A stretch of 64,000 nucleotides of DNA from Mycobacterium sp. (lineage in GTDB: Bacteria; Actinomycetota; Actinomycetes; Mycobacteriales; Mycobacteriaceae). Of this stretch, positions 27,393 through 37,450 are shown piece by piece. The notes under the pieces were generated by a model. The model was not told the DNA's origin. It worked only from the letters and a program-made list of their open reading frames with translations, and searched no databases. The translations under genes were made by a program, and so were the position numbers. Each line of letters begins with the position of its first letter. Positions within the stretch are counted from its first letter, which is position 1. The DNA is taken from positions 45,095 to 109,094 of the forward strand of contig NZ_PKEK01000099.1 in assembly GCF_002863225.1 (NCBI RefSeq), read 5' to 3'.

Positions 27393-28652
27393 GTGAGCAC
27401 GCCACCGCCCGGTTACCCGGTCTACCCCTATGGCGGATATGAGCAGGCCGGATACGGGCCTCCCGGATATCAGCCACCGGCATACCAACCACCCGCCTAC
27501 CAGCAGCCGGCCTATCCCCCGCCCGCCTACGGCTCGACCGGTCATCCCCCGATGGCCTGGCCGCCGATGGGTCAGCCGCCACCTGTCGCGCCGGGGTATC
27601 CGCCGCCGGGTCAGGGCTGGCAGCCCGGTTACTTCCCGCAGCCCGGCTACCCTCCGCAGCCCGGCTACGGAGTGCCCCCACCACCGCCCGCGCGCGGCCT
27701 CTGGACGCCGGGCATCATCCCGCTGCGGCCGCTGAGCCTCAGCGACATCTTCAATGGCGCGGCCGTGTACATCCGCACAAACCCCCGGGCCACGCTGGGC
27801 GTGACCGCCGTCGTCGTGGTGATCTCGCAGCTCATCTCGCTGGCGGCTTTCGCCGGACCGTTGGCCGCGGCGAGCCGGCTCAGCACAGCGCCCGCCGACC
27901 AGCTCACCGCGGGCGACTTCGGAGCCTGGACCGCATCGGCCGGGCTCAGCGGGCTGGTCGGCTGGCTGGGCGGCATCTTGCTGACCGGCATGCTCACGGT
28001 CGTCGTGGGGCGCGCCGTGTTCGGCGGCCAGATCAGTGCCGGTGAAGCCTGGGCCCGGATTCGCGGGCGGCTGCCCGCGCTACTGGGTTTGGTCGGTATC
28101 GAGGCCGCCGGGCTGATCCTGCTTGCCGGCGGCGTGGGAGTGATCATCGGAGCCACCGCCGCCGCGGGCAACATGGCGGCAGCGGTGTTGCTCGGCTTTC
28201 CATTGGTCATGATGTCGGTGGGCGCGGTGTTGTATCTCTACGTGGCGCTGTCGTTCGCACCGGTGCTGATCGTGCTGGAACGGCTGCCGGTATTCGACGC
28301 GATCACGCGTTCTTTTGCCCTGGTGCGCAACAGCTTCTGGCGAATTCTCGGGATCCGGATGCTGACCTGGTTGGTGGTAAGTCTGGTTGCCGGCGCCGTC
28401 GGCGTGCCGTTCGGCTTCATCGGCCACCTGCTCGGCGGCGGTTCCGCGCTGGCCGCCGCGACGGTAGGTGCGGTCGGGGCCGCGATCGGCCAGATCATCA
28501 CCGCCCCCTTCGGCGCCGGCGTCGTGGTGCTGCTCTACACGGATCGCCGGATCCGCGGGGAGGCATTCGATCTCGTGCTGCAGACCGGCGCCGCCCAGGG
28601 ACCTTCGGCGACTGCTTCGACCGACGCCCTCTGGCTGACCCGGCCGGTGTAG
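27393..28652 (+). CDS. Multi-span membrane protein with Pro/Tyr/Gly-rich cytoplasmic N-terminus
   Basis: 419 residues from GTG 27393. The first about 105 residues are repeats of PPAYQ, GYPP and GQGW type, a low-complexity segment as in other mycobacterial envelope proteins. About six membrane helices follow between residues 130 and 400, with the loop VLERLPVFDAITRSFALVRNSFW shared by DUF7544/GPDP_memb-like proteins. The open frame extends left into the tandem repeat, but a start there would translate MIRU sequence. It heads a cluster with DUF4129, DUF4350, MoxR and DUF58 genes. From memory, Rv3689. Confidence 0.82.
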   Translation: MSTPPPGYPVYPYGGYEQAGYGPPGYQPPAYQPPAYQQPAYPPPAYGSTGHPPMAWPPMGQPPPVAPGYPPPGQGWQPGYFPQPGYPPQPGYGVPPPPPARGLWTPGIIPLRPLSLSDIFNGAAVYIRTNPRATLGVTAVVVVISQLISLAAFAGPLAAASRLSTAPADQLTAGDFGAWTASAGLSGLVGWLGGILLTGMLTVVVGRAVFGGQISAGEAWARIRGRLPALLGLVGIEAAGLILLAGGVGVIIGATAAAGNMAAAVLLGFPLVMMSVGAVLYLYVALSFAPVLIVLERLPVFDAITRSFALVRNSFWRILGIRMLTWLVVSLVAGAVGVPFGFIGHLLGGGSALAAATVGAVGAAIGQIITAPFGAGVVVLLYTDRRIRGEAFDLVLQTGAAQGPSATASTDALWLTRPV

Positions 28653-28665
28653 GACAGCGCAACGG

Positions 28666-29319
28666 ATGCCCGCAATCGACATCGACCGCGACACCGCGCA
28701 CGAGGCGGCCCAGCGTGAACTCGACAAACCGATCTACCCCAAAGGCTCGGTGTCGCAACGCGTTGAAGAATGGCTGCACGAGCTGCTGTACCGCATCATC
28801 GAGAAAGGGTCGTCGCTGCCCGGCGGTTGGCTCACCGTCATTGTCCTGCTCACCGTCCTGATTGCCTTGGTCGTGCTGGCAGTGCACATCGCCCGCCGAA
28901 CCATCCGGACCCGGACCGGTGGTGACTACCAGCTGTTCGACGCCGGCCAGCTCAGCGCCGCTCAGCATCGCGCCATCGCCGAACACTGTGCAGCCGAACA
29001 GGATTGGACGGCAGCGATCCGCCACCGGCTGCGTGCGGTGGCGCGGAGCCTGGAGGAGAACGGGACCCTGGACCCCGCACCGGGCCGGACCGCCAGCGAA
29101 CTGGCCGTCGATGCCGCGGACCGATTGCCGGCGTTGGCCGCCGAACTGTCACGATCGGCGACCGCGTTCAACGACGTCACCTACGGCGAAAGGCCCGGCA
29201 CCCAGGCCGGCTATCAGCTCATCGTCGAACTCGACGACCACCTCCGGTTTCGTTCCGCCAGTGGTCAATTCGAGCGTCCTGCACATTCGATGCCCGAGTC
29301 GTGGACCCCGGTCCGATGA
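28666..29319 (+). CDS. DUF4129 domain membrane protein
   Basis: 217 residues: a cytoplasmic or external N-terminal part with a helix (AHEAAQRELDKPIYPKG), one membrane span at about 55-76, then a DUF4129 domain (AIRHRLRAVARSLEENGTLD, then GRTASELAVDAA and FNDVTYGERP). DUF4129 proteins often sit beside MoxR ATPases and transglutaminases. The stop overlaps the next gene start by four bases (ATGA). From memory, Rv3690. Function unknown. Confidence 0.87.
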   Translation: MPAIDIDRDTAHEAAQRELDKPIYPKGSVSQRVEEWLHELLYRIIEKGSSLPGGWLTVIVLLTVLIALVVLAVHIARRTIRTRTGGDYQLFDAGQLSAAQHRAIAEHCAAEQDWTAAIRHRLRAVARSLEENGTLDPAPGRTASELAVDAADRLPALAAELSRSATAFNDVTYGERPGTQAGYQLIVELDDHLRFRSASGQFERPAHSMPESWTPVR

Positions 29320-30442
29320 ACATCGCCCCGGCATCTCAGGCGGTACGCCGTCGACCGTGGGGGTGGATCCTGGCCGCCCTGATAGCCGTCTCCGCTCTGG
29401 CCGCTGTCACTACCTACCTGACCGCGCCTCGACCGGGCGGGCACCTGGACCCGGAATCGACCGAACGCCAGGGAGCGCACGGGCTGGTCGCCCTGCTGCG
29501 CGACCGCGGGGTCAGCGTCGTCGTCGCCAACTCCGTCGACGAGGCCGCGCACGCGGCACGACCAGGGTCGCTGCTGCTCTTCGGTGAGACCCAGCGCGTC
29601 ACCACCGGTCCACTGCTCGAGCGCCTCGGCAACACCGGTGCGGACCTACTCCTGGTCGAGCCCACCTCACGCACCCGCGCCGCCCTGTCCCCCGGCATCC
29701 GCAACGCCGGCGCTGCCACGGCCGACAGTGAACCGAATTGCTCTCTGCGAGAGGCGAACCAGGCGGGGGCTGTCAACTTCGGGCCGTCCAACACCTTCGA
29801 GGCGGCCGGCCACACCACGGTGACGAGTTGCTACGGCGGCGCACTGGTCCGGTATCTGGACGGCGATCGGACGGTGACGGTGATCGGCAGCAGCGACTTC
29901 CTCACCAACCGTGGTCTGCTGCGCGCCGGCAATGCCGCGCTGGCGATGAACCTGGCCGGTGAGAGTTCCCGCCTGGTCTGGTTCGCCCCGCAACACGTCG
30001 AGGGCGGATCAGCGGCCAAGGGCAAGATCTTCGACCTCATCCCGGAAGGCGTGACGTGGATGGTCGCGCAGTTGTGGCTGACCGTGGGGCTGGTCGCGTT
30101 GTGGAAGGGCAGACGACTCGGGCCGCTGGTGGCCGAGGACCTGCCCGTCGTGGTCCGCGCGTCGGAGACGGTCGAAGGCCGTGGCCGACTGTATCGATCG
30201 CGACGGGCCCGCGACCGGGCCGCGCAGGCGCTGCGCACCGCGACGCTCCAGCGCCTGGCGCCCCGCCTCGGGCTCGGCGTCGAGGCTCAACCACCGGCAG
30301 TGGTGCGGGCGATCGCCGCACGGGTCAGATCCGACCCGGACACGTTGTGGCACATCCTGTTTGGGCCGCCACCTACGACAGACGCGGACCTGACACAGCT
30401 CACCGAGGCTCTCGACGACATCGAAAGGCAGGTCGCACATTC

Positions 30443-30446
<4 letters not shown>
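29316..30446 (+). CDS. DUF4350 domain membrane protein
   Basis: 376 residues. A membrane helix at about 16-38 is followed by a soluble DUF4350 region with GAHGLVALLRDRGVSVVVA (the ABC-transporter auxiliary GldG-like fold), a second helix near residue 250 (WMVAQLWLTVGLVALW), and a basic cytoplasmic tail (RGRLYRSRRARDRAAQALR). Start ATG 29316 and the ATGA at its end (30443) tie it to DUF4129 and moxR2 in translation. From memory, Rv3691. Confidence 0.86.
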
Positions 30447-31401
<955 letters not shown>

Positions 31402-31402
<1 letters not shown>

Positions 31403-32724
31403 TGGTACTGACCGGACGGACGGGGCTGATCGCCCTGCTTTTCGTGCTGCCGATCGTCGTATCTCCCTGGCCGGCAGCAACGTTCAGCGTGCTACTGGGT
31501 CTACTCGTGGTCGCGGTGATCACCGATGCCGGCCTGGCGGCCAGCCCGTTTCAGCTGCAGTACACCCGGCTGCCCAACGGGTCGGTCCGGCTCGGTGAGC
31601 TGGTGGCCCTCGGGCTGCTGGTCCACAACGCCGGCCGCCGGCGTTTTCGCGGACAACTCCGCGACGCCTGGCCGCCCAGCACCCAGGCCGAGCCAATCAG
31701 CCATGCCGTCGATGTCGAGCCCGGAGAGCTGCTGCGGCTGGACACCTGCCTTCGGCCGATCCGTCGCGGCGATCAGCATTCGGCCGCGGTCACGGCGCGA
31801 TCGATCGGTCCACTCGGGCTCGCGGGCCGGCAACGATCACGCCCGGTGCCCGGGGAGGTTCGCGTGCTGCCGCCGTTCCTGTCCCGCAAGCATTTGCCGT
31901 CGCGGCTGGCCAGGCTGCGTGAGCTGGACGGGCTGCTGCCGACGTTGACCCGCGGCCAGGGGACCGAGTTCGACTCGCTGCGTGAGTATGTCGTCGGTGA
32001 CGACGTCCGCTCCATCGACTGGCGGGCGACGGCCCGCCGCGCCGACGTGGTGGTCCGCACCTGGCGGCCGGAGCGCGACCGGCGCGTCGTCATCGTGCTC
32101 GACACCGGGCGTACCGCGGCCGGACGCGTCGGTGTCGACCCGACTGCCGGCGACCCCAGCGGCTGGCCGCGCCTGGACTGGTCGATGGACGCTGCGCTAC
32201 TGCTGGCAGCGCTGGCCTCACGGGCCGGCGACACCGTCGACTTCCTGGCCCACGACCGGGTGACCCGCGCGGCCGTGTTCGGCGCCTCGCGAACCGAATT
32301 GCTGGGGCGCGTGGTCGAGGCAATGGCACCGATCACGCCGGCACTGGTCGAATCTGACGCCACGGCAATGGTTTCCGCGATCATCCGACGAACCCGGCGC
32401 CGGGCCCTGGTGGTGCTGATGACCGACCTGAATGCCAGCGCCCTCGACGAGGGCCTGCTGCCGGTGCTGCCCCTGCTGTCGACCAAGCATCAGGTGATCG
32501 TGGCGGCGGTGTCCGACCCGCGGGTCAATCAGTTGGCCGCCGGTCGCTCCGATCCGGCCGCCGTCTACGACGCGGCGTCCGCGGAACGCTCGCGCGCCGA
32601 GCGCTCAGCGATCGCGTCGCGGCTACGCCTTGGCGGCGTGGAGGTGGTGGACGCGGCCCCGACCGACCTGGCGCCCGCACTGGCAGACCGCTACTTGTCG
32701 ATGAAGGCCGCCGGGCGGCTATAG
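31402..32724 (+). CDS. DUF58 domain membrane protein, MoxR partner
   Basis: 440 residues from GTG 31402. Two closely spaced N-terminal membrane helices (about 8-45) are followed by a linker and the DUF58 signature GTEFDSLREYVVGDDVRSID, then WRATARR at about 190-215. A VWA-like fold follows (VIVLDTGRTAAG, VVLMTDLNAS). MoxR and DUF58 proteins commonly pair as ATPase and membrane substrate or adaptor. A one-base overlap with moxR2 supports joint translation. From memory, Rv3693. Confidence 0.88.
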
Positions 32725-32735
32725 CCGCTGCCCGG

Positions 32736-33728
32736 TCACCGCGTCGGCACGATGTCCGGCGCGTCGGCGATGTCGCCGGTGTCGCCCACCCGCACCGCGC
32801 GCCGCCCGAAATACACCACATACGCCAGAAAGCCCGCCTCGGCGAGTATCCCGATACCGATCCGCACGAACGTCGGCAGCGAGGACGGCGTGACGAACGC
32901 CTCGATCACACCTGAAACCAGCAGCACCACAACCAAACCCACGGCCACCGAGATCACCGCGCGGCCCTGTTCGGCCAGCACCTGTCCGCGCGGCCGATCG
33001 CCGGGTGAGATCACCGACCAGCCCAGTCGCATGCCGGCGGCACCCGCCAGGAACACGGCGGTCAGCTCCAGCAGGCTGTGCGGTAACAGCAGGCCGAACA
33101 GCACATCAGCCTTGCCGGCCTGCAGCATCAGGCCACCCACCACCCCGAGATTCGCGGCGTTGGCGAACAGTACGAACGGGATCGGCACCCCGAGCAGGAC
33201 GGAGAACGCGACGCACTTGGCCGCGACCCAGGAGTTGTTCACCCAGACGTGCAGCCCGAATGCGGCCGCGGCGTGCTCGCTGTAGTACGAGGCAAAGTCG
33301 TGGTTGACCAATTCATCGATCTCGCTTGGTGTTCCGATCGTCGACTGCACTTCCGGACTTCCGATCACCCACAGCGCGATCACCGCCGACACCGCGAAGA
33401 ACACGACGGCCGACCCCAGCCACCACCGCCAGGCACGGTAGGCCACCACGGGGAACGACACCGTCCAGAACCGGGTGAACTCGCTGGACAGCGGAGCATG
33501 AGCGCCGGTGACCGCGGCACGCGCCCGCGCGACCAGGCTGGAAAGCCGACCGACGAGCGCGGAATCCGACGTGCCGGATCGCAGCATGGACAAATGGGTC
33601 GACGCCCGCTGATACAGCTCGACGAGTTCGTCTATCTCCGCTCCGCTGAGCCGGTTGCGGCTACGGACCAACCGGTCGAGGCGGTCCCAGCTGTCGCGAT
33701 GCGCGATCACGAACGCGTCGACGTCCAC
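32736..33728 (-). CDS. SpoIIM-family (stage II sporulation protein M-like) membrane protein
   Basis: 330 residues. A soluble helical N-terminus (DSWDRLDRLVRSRNRLSGAE) precedes five to six membrane helices. FASYYSEHAAAAFGLHVWVNN and LLLPHSLLELTAVFLAGAAG are SpoIIM-family signatures. In B. subtilis, SpoIIM belongs to a peptidoglycan-hydrolase engulfment complex. In a non-sporulating mycobacterium its role is unknown, but it regularly neighbours MoxR-DUF58 and RDD genes, as here. Start GTG 33728. From memory, Rv3694c. It is convergent with the DUF58 gene and divergent from RDD. Confidence 0.88.
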   Translation of the reverse strand: MDVDAFVIAHRDSWDRLDRLVRSRNRLSGAEIDELVELYQRASTHLSMLRSGTSDSALVGRLSSLVARARAAVTGAHAPLSSEFTRFWTVSFPVVAYRAWRWWLGSAVVFFAVSAVIALWVIGSPEVQSTIGTPSEIDELVNHDFASYYSEHAAAAFGLHVWVNNSWVAAKCVAFSVLLGVPIPFVLFANAANLGVVGGLMLQAGKADVLFGLLLPHSLLELTAVFLAGAAGMRLGWSVISPGDRPRGQVLAEQGRAVISVAVGLVVVLLVSGVIEAFVTPSSLPTFVRIGIGILAEAGFLAYVVYFGRRAVRVGDTGDIADAPDIVPTR

Positions 33729-33763
33729 TCGACCGAGGGTAATGGCCAGGTAGCGTGCGCAGT

Positions 33764-34549
33764 ATGTCGGAGGTGGTGACCGGGGATGCCGTGGTCCTCG
33801 ATGTGCGGGTCGCGCAGTTGCCGGTGCGTGCCGTCAGCGCACTGATCGACATCACCGTGATCGTCATCGGCTACCTGATATCGCTGATGCTGTGGGCGGG
33901 CACCCTCGGCCGTTTCGACGACGCGGTGGTCGGGGCGATCATCATCATCTTCACCGTGCTGGTGTTCGTGGGCTATCCGCTGGTGCTGGAGACCGCGACC
34001 CGCGGCCGCACCCTCGGCAAGATGGCGATGGGCCTGCGGGTGGTTTCCGACGACGGTGGCCCCGAGCGTTTCCGGCAGGCCTTGTTTCGCGCGCTGGCAT
34101 CGATCGTGGAAATCTGGATGATGCTGGGCAGCCCGGCGGTCATCTGCAGCATGCTCTCGCCCAGGGCAAAGCGGATCGGGGATGTCTTCGCCGGCACGAT
34201 CGTGATCAGCGAACGCGGGCCGAAGCTGGGACCACCACCGGTCATGCCGCCACACCTGGCGTGGTGGGCCGCGTCGTTGCAACTGTCCGGTCTGCGGGCC
34301 GAGCAGGCGGATGTGGCGCGCCAATTCCTCTCGCGGGCAATGCAACTCGATCCGCAGTTACGCGAGCACATGGCGTACCAGATTGCCGGCGACGTCTTCA
34401 GCCGGGTCGCCCCACCGCCGCCGCCCGGGACGCCGCCACAACTGGCGCTGGCCGCGGTGCTTGCCGAGCGCCACCGCCGCGAACTGGCACGTCTTCGGCC
34501 CCACCCCGGGCCGCCGTCATTTCAGCCCGGGTACGCCCCGCGGTTCTGA
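33764..34549 (+). CDS. RDD-family membrane protein with Pro-rich C-terminus
   Basis: 261 residues. The RDD domain (about 20-150) starts RAVSALIDITVIVIGYLISL and includes RGRTLGKMAMGLRVVSDDGG, with three membrane helices. The C-terminal 110 residues are soluble, with a helical stretch (RAEQADVARQFLSRAMQLD) and a Pro-rich PPPPPGTPPQ linker. ATG 33764 is chosen over GTG 33755. It is divergent from the SpoIIM-like gene by 35 bases, so both probably share control. From memory, Rv3695. Confidence 0.86.
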   Translation: MSEVVTGDAVVLDVRVAQLPVRAVSALIDITVIVIGYLISLMLWAGTLGRFDDAVVGAIIIIFTVLVFVGYPLVLETATRGRTLGKMAMGLRVVSDDGGPERFRQALFRALASIVEIWMMLGSPAVICSMLSPRAKRIGDVFAGTIVISERGPKLGPPPVMPPHLAWWAASLQLSGLRAEQADVARQFLSRAMQLDPQLREHMAYQIAGDVFSRVAPPPPPGTPPQLALAAVLAERHRRELARLRPHPGPPSFQPGYAPRF

Positions 34550-34554
34550 CGCCG

Positions 34555-34938
34555 TTACTGCGCGACGGTGATGGCGAGAATGGCCATGTCGGCCACCAGC
34601 AGCGCCAACGCGGTCACCGGAATCACGAAGCCCCAGCGACGCCGGGCGGTGAAGATCGAGAGCAGGATCGTCACCACCGCCACTGCGGGCGCGCCGTAGT
34701 ACAACACGTCGAAGCTGATCCCGCGGGGACCGAGATTCGGGCAGGCCTTGTCGCTGCAGGCCGCGGTGCTCATCACCGCGCCCAGGGCCACTGCCATCGC
34801 GACGCCCGCCGCAAGCGCGGTGAGCAGCGCAAGTGCCCAGTTCAGCCATAGCCGCCGACGGTTGCCCCGGTGGGGGCTCGGCACCCGCGCCTCGGGGTCA
34901 ACGCCCGGGTGATCTCTTACGTCTGCGTCCTTGCTCAT
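34555..34938 (-). CDS. Small membrane protein of unknown function
   Basis: 127 residues from ATG 34938. A charged N-terminus of about 35 residues is followed by three membrane helices (LWLNWALALLTALAAGVAMA; FDVLYYGAPAVAVVTILLS; WGFVIPVTALALLVADMAIL). Two cysteines in AACSDKACPNLG lie in the external loop and could pair. No family is recognised. It is convergent with the RDD gene (five bases between stops) and divergent from padR, whose operator-like region lies in between. Confidence 0.72.
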   Translation of the reverse strand: MSKDADVRDHPGVDPEARVPSPHRGNRRRLWLNWALALLTALAAGVAMAVALGAVMSTAACSDKACPNLGPRGISFDVLYYGAPAVAVVTILLSIFTARRRWGFVIPVTALALLVADMAILAITVAQ

Positions 34939-35002
34939 GCGTTGGGTGCTACCCCGCCGACTAGGTGGGCAAACGAGCCGCTGAAAATCCAACCTTGCGA
35001 AA

Positions 35003-35033
35003 CGATAGTTCCCGATATATCGTCAGACTATCG
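35003..35033. promoter_or_regulatory. Nested palindrome upstream of padR, probable PadR operator
   Basis: The arms CGATAGT (35003-35009) and ACTATCG (35027-35033) are exact inverted repeats. The perfect palindrome CGATATATCG (35013-35022) lies between them, sharing almost the same centre. The site is 43 bases before the padR ATG and inside the divergent intergenic region. PadR proteins usually repress their own gene from such symmetric AT-rich sites. Confidence 0.65.
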
Positions 35034-35075
35034 GTAGCGCATCGGGCGCTGCCTTTCCAGAAACGAGATCAACCA

Positions 35076-35831
35076 ATGAACACCCCCTTTTTTGACGCAG
35101 AAGACGCTCAACTGAGCGGACCGTTCGCGGGTCGACCGCACGGCTTCGGCTTTGCACCGCAGGACCGCCGCGCGGCTCATTTGCAGCGCAGGCAGGCCCG
35201 CCGCGAGTTCCGCGACCTGGTCCGGGGTCATGACGCCGGGCATGACGGCCCGTTCGGGCCCGGTTTCGGCCGCGGCTTCGGGCGCGGATTCGGCCCCGGC
35301 GGATTCGGCCCCGGTTTTGGGTTCGGGCCCGGCTTCGGCCCCGGCCCCGGCCCCGGCCCGCGAGGCGGACGGCGCGGCGGTCACAGTCGACGCGGCCGGC
35401 GCGGTGATGTGCGAGCCGCCATCCTGGTACTGCTCGCAGAGCGGCCGATGCACGGCTACGAGATCATCCAAGAGGTTGCCGAGCGCAGCCAGGATCTGTG
35501 GAAACCCAGCCCCGGCTCGGTGTACCCGACCCTGCAACTGCTCGTCGACGAAGGCCTGATCGTCAGCAGGGAATCCGAAGGCAGCAAGAAGCTCTTCGAA
35601 TTGACCGACGCGGGCCGTGAGGCCGCCGAGAAGATCGCCACACCTCCGTGGGAGGAGATCGCCGACGGCGTCGACCCGGCCCAGCTCAACCTGCGGTCTG
35701 CGGTCGGCCAGCTGTTCGGCGCCGTGGCGCAATCCGCGCACGCCGCCAGCGAAGAGCAGCAGCAGCGAATTCTCGAGATCGTGAACAACGCTCGTCGCGA
35801 GATCTACACGATTCTCGGCGAAGACGACTGA
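35076..35831 (+). CDS. PadR-family transcriptional regulator with Gly/Phe/Pro-rich N-terminal extension
   Basis: 251 residues. About 107 residues precede the regulator domain; the second half of them is built of GPGFGRGF and PGPGP repeats and a Gly/Arg stretch. The PadR winged helix follows (RAAILVLLAERPMHGYEIIQ, then SPGSVYPTLQLLVDEGLIV), with a C-terminal dimerisation helix (EEQQQRILEIVNNARREIY). The GF-rich extension is unusual for PadR and could be disordered. ATG 35076 follows a weak AACGAGA. It is convergent with glpK. The controlled genes may include the divergent membrane protein. Confidence 0.86.
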   Translation: MNTPFFDAEDAQLSGPFAGRPHGFGFAPQDRRAAHLQRRQARREFRDLVRGHDAGHDGPFGPGFGRGFGRGFGPGGFGPGFGFGPGFGPGPGPGPRGGRRGGHSRRGRRGDVRAAILVLLAERPMHGYEIIQEVAERSQDLWKPSPGSVYPTLQLLVDEGLIVSRESEGSKKLFELTDAGREAAEKIATPPWEEIADGVDPAQLNLRSAVGQLFGAVAQSAHAASEEQQQRILEIVNNARREIYTILGEDD

Positions 35832-35845
35832 CCAGCTGAGTGAAC

Positions 35846-35874
35846 GGTGGGGGCCGGCGTTGCCGGTCCCCACC
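35846..35874. terminator. Hairpin between convergent padR and glpK
   Basis: Arms GGTGGGGGCCGG and CCGGTCCCCACC pair at 11 of 12 positions around a five-base loop. No U-tract follows on either strand. Its place between two stops suggests bidirectional termination of the mycobacterial type. Confidence 0.65.
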
Positions 35875-35880
35875 TCGGCG

Positions 35881-37404
35881 TCAGGTGACTTCGACCCAAC
35901 CCAAGGTGCGCTGCACGGCTTTTCGCCAGCCGGCGTATCCCGCCGCGCGCTCCTGCTCGCCCCACTCCGGTGCCCACCGCTTGCCTTCGCGCCAGTTGGC
36001 GTGGAGGTCATCCGCGCCCGACCAGAACCCGACCGCCAGGCCGGCCGCGTAGGCGGCGCCCAACGCCGTCGTCTCGGTCATCGCCGGGCGGACGACTTCG
36101 ACGCCGAGCACGTCGGCCTGAATCTGCATGCACAGATCGTTGGCGGTGATCCCACCGTCGACCTTCAAAACCCCAAGGCGCACACCGGAATCGGCCTGCA
36201 TAGCATCGACCACGTCACGGCTTTGATAGCAGATCGACTCCAGGGTCGCGCGGGCCAGATGCGCGTTGGTGTTGAAGCGTGACAGGCCGACGATTGCGCC
36301 CCGGGCATCCGAACGCCAGTAGGGCGCGAACAGACCCGAAAAGGCCGGTACGAAATAGACTCCGCCGTTGTCGTCGACCTGACGAGCCAGCGATTCGCTC
36401 TGCGACGCCCCGCTGATGATGCCGAGCTGGTCTCGCAGCCACTGCACGGCCGATCCGGTGACGGCAATCGAACCTTCAAGGGCGTAAACAGGTTTGGCGC
36501 CGCCGAACTGATAGCAGACGGTGGTCAACAGGCCGTTGGCCGACCGGACGATTTTCTCACCGGTGTTCTGCAACAGGAAATTCCCGGTGCCATAGGTGTT
36601 TTTGGCATCTCCGGGGTCCAGGCAGACCTGCCCGACCATGGCAGCGTGCTGGTCGCCCAGGATTCCGGTGATCGGCACCTCTCCGGCCAGTGGGCCGTTG
36701 GCCGACGTGAGGCCGTACGGCTCGACCGGTGAGGACGCCGCGATCTGCGGAAGCATCGCGCGCGGAATGTCGAAGAAGGACAGCAGTTCGTCGTCCCAGT
36801 CCAACGTCTCGAGGTTCATCAACATGGTTCGGCTGGCATTGGTGACGTCGGTGACGTGCACGCCTCCTCGCGAGCCGCCGGTGAGATTCCACAGCAACCA
36901 GGTGTCGGTGGTTCCGAAAATCGCGTCGCCGGCTTCGGCCGCCGCGCGGACGCCGTCGACGTTGTCCAGGATCCACTGCAACTTCCCGCCGGAGAAATAG
37001 GTCGCCGGCGGCAAACCCGCCTTGTGCCGGATGACGTCACCGCGGCCGTCACGGTCCAGCGCTGAGGCGATGCGGTCGGTGCGGGTGTCCTGCCAGACGA
37101 TCGCGTTGTGGTACGGCCGGCCGGTGCGCCGGCTCCACACCAGCGTGGTCTCACGCTGGTTCGTGATTCCAAGCGCAGCAAGGTCTTTCGACGACAAGTT
37201 GGTCGCATTGAGCGCCGACATCAGCACCGACGCGGTGCGCTCCCAGATCTCGATCGGGTTGTGCTCGACCCACCCCGCGCGCGGCAAGACCTGCTCGTGT
37301 TCGAGTTGGTGCCGGCCCACCTCGTCGCCATCGTGACCGAAGATGATGCATCGAGTGCTGGTGGTGCCCTGGTCGATCGAAGCGACGAACTCGGCCAACT
37401 GCAT
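35881..37404 (-). CDS. glpK: Glycerol kinase
   Basis: 507 residues of the FGGY kinase family. The N-terminal phosphate-binding IDQGTTSTRCIIF, NQRETTLVW, the substrate loop GWVEHNPIEIW, GTGNFLLQNTG and VDGGITANDLCMQ are all present. It phosphorylates glycerol to glycerol-3-phosphate. ATG 37404 gives a protein about ten residues shorter at the N-terminus than I recall for M. tuberculosis GlpK (Rv3696c). M. tuberculosis glpK is known for frameshifts in a 7-C tract; the matching region here (LTGGSRGG) has no homopolymer longer than two bases. Convergent with padR. Confidence 0.96.
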   Translation of the reverse strand: MQLAEFVASIDQGTTSTRCIIFGHDGDEVGRHQLEHEQVLPRAGWVEHNPIEIWERTASVLMSALNATNLSSKDLAALGITNQRETTLVWSRRTGRPYHNAIVWQDTRTDRIASALDRDGRGDVIRHKAGLPPATYFSGGKLQWILDNVDGVRAAAEAGDAIFGTTDTWLLWNLTGGSRGGVHVTDVTNASRTMLMNLETLDWDDELLSFFDIPRAMLPQIAASSPVEPYGLTSANGPLAGEVPITGILGDQHAAMVGQVCLDPGDAKNTYGTGNFLLQNTGEKIVRSANGLLTTVCYQFGGAKPVYALEGSIAVTGSAVQWLRDQLGIISGASQSESLARQVDDNGGVYFVPAFSGLFAPYWRSDARGAIVGLSRFNTNAHLARATLESICYQSRDVVDAMQADSGVRLGVLKVDGGITANDLCMQIQADVLGVEVVRPAMTETTALGAAYAAGLAVGFWSGADDLHANWREGKRWAPEWGEQERAAGYAGWRKAVQRTLGWVEVT

Positions 37405-37450
37405 TCCTCCCGCGCGTCAGTCCATCATGAACTACGCGCGACGCGGTTGG

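Noticed and set aside
27169..27684. Minus-strand frame with repeats of SAAPQHRCALHRR type
   Set aside because: It is the translated MIRU-like repeat plus antisense of a low-complexity gene, not a repeat protein.
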